A DNA stretch of 64,000 bases from NCBI GenBank assembly GCA_963844315.1, contig CAWJOC010000006.1:1-64000 (forward strand), read 5' to 3'. The position numbers were made by a program, and so were the translations under genes. Positions 58,275 to 64,000 of the stretch are shown piece by piece (the stretch's first letter is position 1; the number at the start of each line of letters is the position of its first letter). The notes beneath the pieces are model-generated. The model made no database searches. It had not been told where the DNA came from and saw only the letters and a list, made by a program, of their open reading frames with translations. The DNA is from CAWAVN01 sp963844315. GTDB taxonomy: Bacteria > Planctomycetota > Planctomycetia > Planctomycetales > Planctomycetaceae.

Positions 58275-59024
58275 TCACTCCGCCTCCACCGGCAACCACT
58301 CTGGTTCTTCGCGATCGTTCGGGTACGCCGCCAGAATCTCATGCGGGCCGAAGCGGGCTTTGTAGGCCATCGATCGGCACTCGGCAATCCAATAGCCCAG
58401 ATACAAATACCGGCGGCCCGTGTTTTGGGCGTATTCGATTTCCTTTTGCACAGTGAATGTGCCGGGGCTATCGGGACGCCAAGCCGGGTCGTGGTAGAAA
58501 TACACGCTGGAGAGCGCATCGGGCAAAACATCCACCAGTCCCACGCCGATAAGTTGGTCTTCGCGGTAATAGCGGAACTCCTTGGAGAACGGCCAATCCC
58601 CGGCGAGAAAGACTTCCCGGTAAGTTGGGGCATCCATGCGGTCATCCCGCCAACCGCTGCGAAGGTGCATGTCCGCGTGCCAATCGTTATACAGTTTGAT
58701 GTGCTCCTTGGTCACGCTGGCGCTGGCGACTTCCAAGCGCACGTCGGCGTTTTTCTTCATCGCCTTCCGTTGGCTTTTCGTGGGACGAAATACATTCACA
58801 TCCACTCGCAGGCTTCGGCACTTTCGGCAGCGAGGGCAAGCGGGCCGAAAGAAATTCCGCCCATGCCTTCGCCAGCCTCGCTTCAGCATCTCTTGAAACG
58901 CCGAGTCCGAAATGTAAGCCAAGACCCGGTACTCCAGCGAGGACTGCTCCTGGGGAATATAGGAGCAGGAACCGGGCGGCATTTGAAACCGGTACATTTC
59001 CAGGATTTCCAAAGCGTCACTCAT
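58275..59024 (-). CDS. bpt: Aspartate/glutamate leucyltransferase Bpt
   Basis: 249 residues, intact. I choose the ATG at 59024 (MSDALEILEMYRFQMPPGSC), overlapping the HD gene by 8 bases. The ATE N-terminal domain has the Cys cluster CSYIPQEQ and CPRCRKCRSLRVDVNVF; the C-terminal GNAT-like domain has YYREDQLIGVGLVDVLPDAL, SSVYFYHDP, LGYWIAECRSMAYKARFGPH. It adds leucine to proteins with N-terminal Asp or Glu, marking them for ClpS/ClpAP degradation. Confidence 0.95.
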   Translation of the reverse strand: MSDALEILEMYRFQMPPGSCSYIPQEQSSLEYRVLAYISDSAFQEMLKRGWRRHGRNFFRPACPRCRKCRSLRVDVNVFRPTKSQRKAMKKNADVRLEVASASVTKEHIKLYNDWHADMHLRSGWRDDRMDAPTYREVFLAGDWPFSKEFRYYREDQLIGVGLVDVLPDALSSVYFYHDPAWRPDSPGTFTVQKEIEYAQNTGRRYLYLGYWIAECRSMAYKARFGPHEILAAYPNDREEPEWLPVEAE

Positions 59025-59610
59025 CGCGAGAAGCATCCGCACCAGATTCGGGAGTGAGACCGAGTTCAAAGGCAATCCCCTGCATGGCGGCGATGCAGAA
59101 GTCGATGTGGCCGTTAAGCTCCACGCCAAAATCCTCCGCCCCTCGGATGATGTCCTCCCGCTTGACGGCGGCGGCAAAGCCCGCGCTTTTCATCTTCTTC
59201 CGCACGCTGCTGGCCTTGAGTCCTTCCAAACGCGTGGGCCGAACTAATGCGCAAGCAGTAATGAATCCGCAAAGTTCATCGCAGGCATAAAGGGCTTTAT
59301 CCAAGACAGATACCCTGGGGCAATCGGGCAGGTAATCCGCGTGGGATTTGATGGCGTAGATGATCTCATCCGAATAACCGCGCTCTTTCAATATCTCCGC
59401 CCCTTTGAGCGGATGGTTCGGCGGGTCGGGCCAGCGTTCGTAATCGAAATCGTGCAATAGCCCCACCGTGCCCCATTTGTTTTCATCCTCCCCCAGCTTT
59501 GTGGCATAAGCCCGCATCGCGGACTCCACCGCCAGCATGTGCTTGATGAGGCTTTCGCTTTGCGTATATTCCCGCACAAGGGCAAGGTCAAGGTCATTGG
59601 CGCGACTCAC
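59017..59610 (-). CDS. HD-domain hydrolase
   Basis: 197 residues, intact. The HD motif is VGLLHDFDYERWPDPPNHPL then KGAEIL, with the metal-binding HD pair and a second His in AIKSHADYLPDCPRV. It belongs to the predicted-hydrolase HD group (COG2316 type), whose substrate is unknown. Its last 8 bases (atgagtga) include the bpt start, so the two are coupled. Confidence 0.85.
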   Translation of the reverse strand: MSRANDLDLALVREYTQSESLIKHMLAVESAMRAYATKLGEDENKWGTVGLLHDFDYERWPDPPNHPLKGAEILKERGYSDEIIYAIKSHADYLPDCPRVSVLDKALYACDELCGFITACALVRPTRLEGLKASSVRKKMKSAGFAAAVKREDIIRGAEDFGVELNGHIDFCIAAMQGIAFELGLTPESGADASRDE

Positions 59611-59671
59611 TTTGGTGCTCCATTTTTAGAGGCGAGCAGATCGACTTGCGGTGGGTTTGCTCGCCAGGAAG

Positions 59672-60001
59672 TTACAAATAATCCTCGCGAATCGGGGTGA
59701 AGATGTCGAAAGCTTTGCAGATGTTGTCCAAGGCCACCACACGATGCTCCACGCCGCCGGGGATGCGGTACATGTCGCCTGGACCTAATACGCGGTCCTC
59801 ATCGCCCACGAAAAAATCAGCGCGGCCTTCGATCACCATGCCGACTTGCTCATGCGGATGCGAATGCTTTTCGACAACCGCGTTCGGCTGAAACTCCACG
59901 AGGCTCATCATCATTCTCTGGCAGGCGGCGGTTTGAATTTCCACGCCTGGAAAAATGTTGTGCCGACTGCATTCGGCCGTCTCCGCGAAATACTTTGACA
60001 T
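59672..60001 (-). CDS. Single-domain cupin
   Basis: 109 residues, intact. The conserved cupin metal motifs are seen: EKHSHPHEQVGMVIEG (two His and Glu) and MYRIPGGVEHRVVA (last His). Small cupins of this kind bind a metal and may isomerise or bind sugars. It starts one base after the enolase-like stop (taaCatg), so it is co-translated with that gene. Confidence 0.88.
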   Translation of the reverse strand: MSKYFAETAECSRHNIFPGVEIQTAACQRMMMSLVEFQPNAVVEKHSHPHEQVGMVIEGRADFFVGDEDRVLGPGDMYRIPGGVEHRVVALDNICKAFDIFTPIREDYL

Positions 60002-60002
60002 G

Positions 60003-61397
60003 TTATCCTGCTTTCTGCTGGCTCAAACCGGCGAAGATTTTTCCGCCGAGGTAATTCGCCTCTCCGCCGAGGCATTCTTCCAATCGCAATAACTGATTGT
60101 ACTTGGCCAATCGCTCACTGCGAGCCACCGAGCCGACTTTGATTTGCCCCGCTCCCGTGGCGACGACGAGATCGGCAATCGTAGCATCTTCCGTTTCCCC
60201 GCTGCGGGCGGAAACGACCGGCCAATAACCCGCATCGAATGCCAGGCGCATTGCTTCCAAGGTTTCCCAGAGCGTGCCGATTTGATTGAGCTTAATCAAC
60301 ACGCTATTCGCAATGCCCTTGTCAATGCCGTGCGCCAACCGTTCCCGATTCGTCACGAACAGATCGTCGCCAATAAGTTGCACGCGATGGGCTAAGCGTT
60401 CGGTCAACAGTTCCCAACCGTCCCAATCCACTTCGGCGAGACCATCTTCGATACTCACAATGCAGGCAAAGCGGTCGACCCAACTTTCGAGCAGGTCCAC
60501 CATTTCTGCCGAAGCCAGTCGGCAATGGTTGGCGGTCAGATGATATTTCCCTTCGCTATAAAAATGCGTGCTGGCCACATCGATACCGACTCCCACATCT
60601 TGCCCGCATCTTAATCCTGCACCGTCTATCGCTTCCATCACGCATTCGATAGCCGCTTCGTTGTTGGGCAGTCGGGGACCATAACCGCCCTCATCTCCGA
60701 CCAATCGGCCTTCAAAACCCTTGGCCGTGAGCTGTTTTCCCAACTCCCAATAGATGGTGATGATCCAATCCATCGCCTGCCGAAAACTCCCGGCTCCCAC
60801 GGGCAGGATCAAAAAGTCTTGCAGATCCAATTGCCCGCCCGCATGCAGCCCGCCTGAGATCATGTTGACCATCGGCATGGGCAAAATCGGTTTGGTCGAT
60901 GTTCGTAACAACTCGACCCCAGGCAAAGCGGGCCGGGGTTTAATTACCGAAGGAACTCGCTGCCAGATTTCGCGGAAATAGGAAACCGGCAACACGTCTT
61001 TTGCCTCAGCCACGGCATAGGCTGCCGCGAGCGACACGCCCAGGATGGCGTTGGCTCCCAGTCGGGATTTGTTCTCCGTGCCATCGAGTTCGCAAAGCCT
61101 TCGGTCGAGTTCCCGCTGGTCCTCGGCGTCGAAGCCCATGAGATGCTTCGCAATCTCTCCGCGAACATTGGAAACGGCTTGCCTGACTCCCAATCCGTTA
61201 AGCCGCGAAGCATCGCCATCGCGAAGTTCCCGGGCTTCATACTTCCCCGTGCTTGCGCCGCTGGGAACAATCGCCCGGCCCGTTCGAGATCCCGCGCACG
61301 CGACTTCCACTTCCAGCGTGGGACGCCCGCGACTGTCGAACACTTCGCGGGCATGGATGTGTTCAATTCTCGTATCTGGCCGTTTTCTATGGCGCAT
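60003..61397 (-). CDS. Divergent enolase paralogue
   Basis: 464 residues, intact, starting at the ATG 61397. Enolase motifs are present: EVFDSRGRPTLEVEV, IVPSGASTGKYEA, ENKSRLGANAILGVSLA, VGDEGGYGP with the base-supporting Glu, SIEDGLAEVDWDGWELLT, LIGDDLFVTN, and IKLNQIGTLWETLEA with the catalytic Lys. Two active-site positions differ from ordinary enolase: the Glu in LQ-E-F is Asp (DLQDFLI), and the His in S-H-RSGE is Ala (VVSARSGETED). It may act on another 2-phospho-acid or be a slow enolase. It is cotranscribed with a cupin rather than with glycolytic genes. Confidence 0.85.
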   Translation of the reverse strand: MRHRKRPDTRIEHIHAREVFDSRGRPTLEVEVACAGSRTGRAIVPSGASTGKYEARELRDGDASRLNGLGVRQAVSNVRGEIAKHLMGFDAEDQRELDRRLCELDGTENKSRLGANAILGVSLAAAYAVAEAKDVLPVSYFREIWQRVPSVIKPRPALPGVELLRTSTKPILPMPMVNMISGGLHAGGQLDLQDFLILPVGAGSFRQAMDWIITIYWELGKQLTAKGFEGRLVGDEGGYGPRLPNNEAAIECVMEAIDGAGLRCGQDVGVGIDVASTHFYSEGKYHLTANHCRLASAEMVDLLESWVDRFACIVSIEDGLAEVDWDGWELLTERLAHRVQLIGDDLFVTNRERLAHGIDKGIANSVLIKLNQIGTLWETLEAMRLAFDAGYWPVVSARSGETEDATIADLVVATGAGQIKVGSVARSERLAKYNQLLRLEECLGGEANYLGGKIFAGLSQQKAG

Positions 61398-61484
61398 TCT
61401 GGGCAATCTGTGTAGAGTAGGCAATCTGATGCGGCCGTTGTGATGGATCGCGGGTTTGTTTCCATGGTTGGGGGAGGGGTTGCG

Positions 61485-61706
61485 ATGCCAGAGCCACGGG
61501 TTGCCAAAGAGGTTTACATTCAGTCGATGCGGGCGGAACTCGAAGGTCTGTTAGGCGAAGTGATGGAAGCGGTGAATGAGGCCCCGGGCGGTCGCGTGAT
61601 TGAAGACAGCGAAGAGTGGGGCCTAAGGTGGTTACAAAGTTTGAGAAACTTTTTTGGAAAAGCGAGAGAAAACGAGTACTCTCAATCAGAGTATCAATTC
61701 CTGTGA
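61485..61706 (+). pseudogene. Fragment resembling the N-terminus of a planctomycete transposase
   Basis: 73 codons from an ATG with a strong binding site (ggggagggg). The stretch PRVAKEVYIQSMRAELEGLL then GEVMEAVNEAPGGRVIEDSE resembles, from memory, the start of a transposase family common in Gemmata-like genomes. The rest of the transposase is absent; the frame ends in unrelated sequence (ENEYSQSEYQFL). It may be a stand-alone small protein instead. No terminal repeats were found. Confidence 0.4.
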
Positions 61707-61903
61707 GTCATGAGAACGATAACCAGCACTCGCGACTCAGATTTCTCCTCTTTCAAAAGCAACTCCATTTCTTCCAGTGAAAGGTCTTCCACGTTCCGGT
61801 GAACCAGAAGAGTTTCCACGATTCTTTTGCCATCGCCGTAACTGCCGTTCTTTGACGAGTCAACAATTCTCTTGGCTCGTTGATGCGGAGTGAGATCGCT
61901 CAT
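61694..61903 (-). CDS. Small hypothetical protein
   Basis: 69 residues, highly charged (SDLTPHQRAKRIVDSSKNGS, VEDLSLEEMELLLKEEKS). The opening (DLTPHQRAKRIVDS) could be a short helical domain. The end overlaps the opposite-strand fragment by 13 bases. No family is recognised; coding status is uncertain but the amino-acid pattern is not repeat-like. Confidence 0.45.
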   Translation of the reverse strand: MSDLTPHQRAKRIVDSSKNGSYGDGKRIVETLLVHRNVEDLSLEEMELLLKEEKSESRVLVIVLMTHRN

Positions 61904-61976
61904 TGAAAGACTCTTCGTTTTATCGAAAAGAGAATTGCGGTTGGAGGCACTAAACGAAATTGGAGCTTGTCAGTCA

Positions 61977-63717
61977 TTATCGGCTCCGAACACGCTCAAA
62001 GACCGCATCGCTCCTCCACAACCGGACTCGCAATTTCGTTGCCAAACCTTCGTCGAACTCGCCAAACCGAAAGACTCGGCCCTCTTCTGTCGTGGGGCGG
62101 CTGCTTGGCACGAATTCGTTCGGAATCGTTGGGGTCAATTCTTCCTTGCGGCGGTTGTGGATGCGAAGAAATAGGCGATCATTCTCCACGGTGATGAAGT
62201 AGGTGGTGAGCAATTCGTCGCAGTAAAAATTCCCCGCATACGCTGTGAGTTGCTCCTGCGTCGGCTTGACGACCGTAATTCCTTCGTAAACCGCTTTCGA
62301 GTTGGAACCCGCCTTGATTGGTGAGGCTCCGCTGCTCACCATCGTTGACCGAGAACTCGAACTTCATGTCCAATTCGGATTCGATCGGGTAAAAGTGCGT
62401 GGAACTGGTGGCCTCCAGCCGGGTTTCTCTTCCAAAGTGATCGGTAAAGACCAGTTGTTCCTGATCCACACCGATGTTGACGACGAACCCTTCTTCCGGT
62501 CCGCTCGTCCGCCGATACGATCCTGCTAGCCTTTGAAGGTCATTGACAGGCACGTTGACAACTGGCGGCTTCGGTGATACTGCCGTATGCAGTTTCGGTT
62601 CAAGTTGGTCTCCCAAATACAGATCGGCGATCCGCTTGGCATTCTCGGTCATCGCCGCCCACTCCGCTGGGTCCGAAATGTTGCACAACAGGATGATGGC
62701 AAATCTGTGTTTCGGAAAGCGGATGAATTGCGCCATGAAGCCGGGCATTCCTCCGGTGTACCAATTCCGGTCGGCTCCTCGGTAGGACGTTTCGGGAGAC
62801 GACTCCAGGCAGTTGCGGTTGCCAACCATGCAACCCGTAGCCAGGAACTCCTGAAAGTGCGGACCAGCCGTCAGTTTGTTGTCATAGAAGTTCTGGTCCC
62901 AGCGGTACAGGTCTTCGAGCGTGGTTTTCAAACCGAACGGTCCAATTGTTCCCGATCTCAACTCGAACGCATGGTACTTCCTGGTTCGCCATTTGCGTTC
63001 GTAACCCGTTGCCCGCTTCTGCACGATGCTGCTTGGATCGGTGGCGTAAAATGTGCTTTCCATCTTGAGTGGGCGAAACAGCCGCTCTTTGGCAAACTCT
63101 GCCAGGGATTTGCCAGTGGCACGCTCAACGACGAGCGCCAGCAGGAAGAAGTCCGAATTGCTGTAAGCGAATTGTTCTCCGGGGCGGAAGTCGAATCGCT
63201 TTTGAGCGGCAATAAGTTGCAGCACGTCTTCCTTCGTCCAAGCATCTAAAACATTCCAACCCGCCAGTTGCAGGGAAATGTAGTAATCTCGAAATCCGCT
63301 CTCGCAGCGGAGAAGATGCCGGACCTTGATGGGCGGATGAACTTTGGCCAATTCTGGAATGTATTTGCGGATGTCATCATCGAGTTTCACTTCACCATCA
63401 TCCAAGAGCAAAGCAATGCAGGCGGTGGTGAAGGACTTCGTGACGGAAGCGATTTCAAAAATCGCCGTCGAATCGATGGGGACGGCATGATCCAGATTCG
63501 CCATACCGTAACCCCGGCTGTGAACCAGTTTGCCCTCACGAACAATGGCAACGGCGATCCCCGGTGAATCTGGCCGGTCCCACTTTGAGAACAATCGATC
63601 CACTTGGGCCGAGAGTTTTTTCGCCGCCGCCTCGTCCCCCAATAACGGGGCGACCTCGGCCATTATCATTGCAATTAGGGCCAAAAGCGGTGCGGATTGG
63701 TAGCGGTTTCTTTGCAT
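61977..63717 (-). CDS. Serine beta-lactamase/class C-like hydrolase, exported
   Basis: About 580 residues with one frame change near 62300. The N-terminal signal (LLALIAMIMAEVAPLLG) exports it. Catalytic motifs: IASVTKSFTTACIAL (SxxK nucleophile) and FAYSNSDFFLLALVVE (YxN). The C-terminal ~200 residues (LAGSYRRTSGPEEGFVVN, LTAYAGNFYCDELLTTYFIT) are lipocalin-like beta strands found in this family (DUF3471 type). It is more likely a peptidase or esterase than an antibiotic resistance enzyme. Confidence 0.85.
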
Positions 63718-63760
63718 AGAAACACCAGAAAGATCACCAAAGTTGCCGTTTGCGCGGTTT

Positions 63761-64000
63761 CATGGTTCCATTCGACCCGGACGGAAGGCTTCCGGTCGGC
63801 CTGCCGGATCTCTGAAACCAGCCCGATTGTCCGGGCCAGCCTGGCCTTCCGCGAATCCATGCCCAAGTGCGGCTCGCTCCAGAGCCTTTTTCGCATCGAC
63901 GACAATTAAGAGGACATGGGGCCTTAGAATCGGTGCAACATCGGCGAAGTCACTGCCATCGACGCAAAGCGCTGTGCAGATCGCAAGAACAATCTTGATT
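63761..64000 (-). other. Possible partial coding end at the window edge
   Basis: A minus-strand frame runs from the window end to a stop at 63761 and begins with a hydrophobic stretch (IKIVLAICTALCVDGSDF then HVLLIVVDA). The second half looks low in coding signal. It may be the end of a gene that starts beyond the window, with an indel; I cannot name it. Confidence 0.25.

Noticed and set aside
61977..63717. Antibiotic-resistance beta-lactamase
   Set aside because: SxxK and YxN motifs are shared with many peptidases and esterases; the long lipocalin-like tail and lack of class-specific motifs do not support a resistance call.

Overview
The window looks like a chromosomal segment from a planctomycete (Planctomycetota, possibly a Gemmata-like lineage). 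The clues are a Tat-exported DUF1501 protein, a Uma2-family nuclease, a sugar-phosphate isomerase next to a Gfo/Idh/MocA oxidoreductase, huge membrane-anchored caspase-like and vWA proteins, a bacterial Popeye-type protein, a multiheme cytochrome lipoprotein, and many GC-rich palindromic intergenic repeats. No rRNA, tRNA or CRISPR array was recognised. More than 20 genes change reading frame once or several times while their protein families continue without loss. One shift, in clpV, lies in a 7-base homopolymer. I read most of these as indel errors of the assembly rather than real pseudogenes, and I give gene spans that bridge them.

Layout. 1-5.7 kb: the 3' end of an oxidoreductase, a sugar-phosphate isomerase/epimerase, a D-threonine-aldolase-like PLP enzyme, a Uma2 nuclease, a RecA/KaiC-like ATPase and a DUF1501 protein. 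5.8-9.0 kb: a Gly/Tyr-rich secreted protein, a small membrane protein, a Tat metallophosphoesterase and a DEDDh exonuclease fused to a WYL-like domain. 9.4-21.5 kb (+ strand): two giant paralogous membrane proteins with caspase-like folds that lack the catalytic Cys (one also lacks the His), with a lipoprotein gene between them. 21.6-44.2 kb (- strand): a type VI secretion locus in transcription order tssK, tssL, tssM-like, tssA, tssB, tssC, hcp, tagJ/impE, tssE, tssF, tssG, clpV, a candidate effector, vgrG, an FHA protein and a Ser/Thr kinase. 44.6-47.3 kb: a Cys-rich beta-barrel-like protein, a PAAR tip protein, a 59-residue Pro-rich peptide and a Popeye-like membrane protein. 47.5-57.8 kb: a six-heme cytochrome c lipoprotein, egtD and egtB (ergothioneine), a HisA-like protein, an alpha/beta hydrolase and a four-PAS hybrid histidine kinase. 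58.3-64 kb: bpt, an HD hydrolase, a cupin, a divergent enolase, a transposase-like fragment, a small ORF and a serine beta-lactamase-like hydrolase.

How it fits together. The secretion genes encode sheath (TssBC), baseplate (TssEFGK), cap (TssA), tube (Hcp), spike (VgrG, PAAR), recycling ATPase (ClpV) and a membrane part made only of TssL and a shortened TssM-like protein without a P-loop or periplasmic domain. No TssJ was found. The kinase and FHA protein suggest threonine-phosphorylation control. The two pseudo-caspase proteins converge on the kinase gene and may be an associated sensing or envelope module; this is inference from position and architecture. Breaks between the secretion genes are repeatedly occupied by palindromic or MITE-like elements of several families, some of which probably act as terminators.
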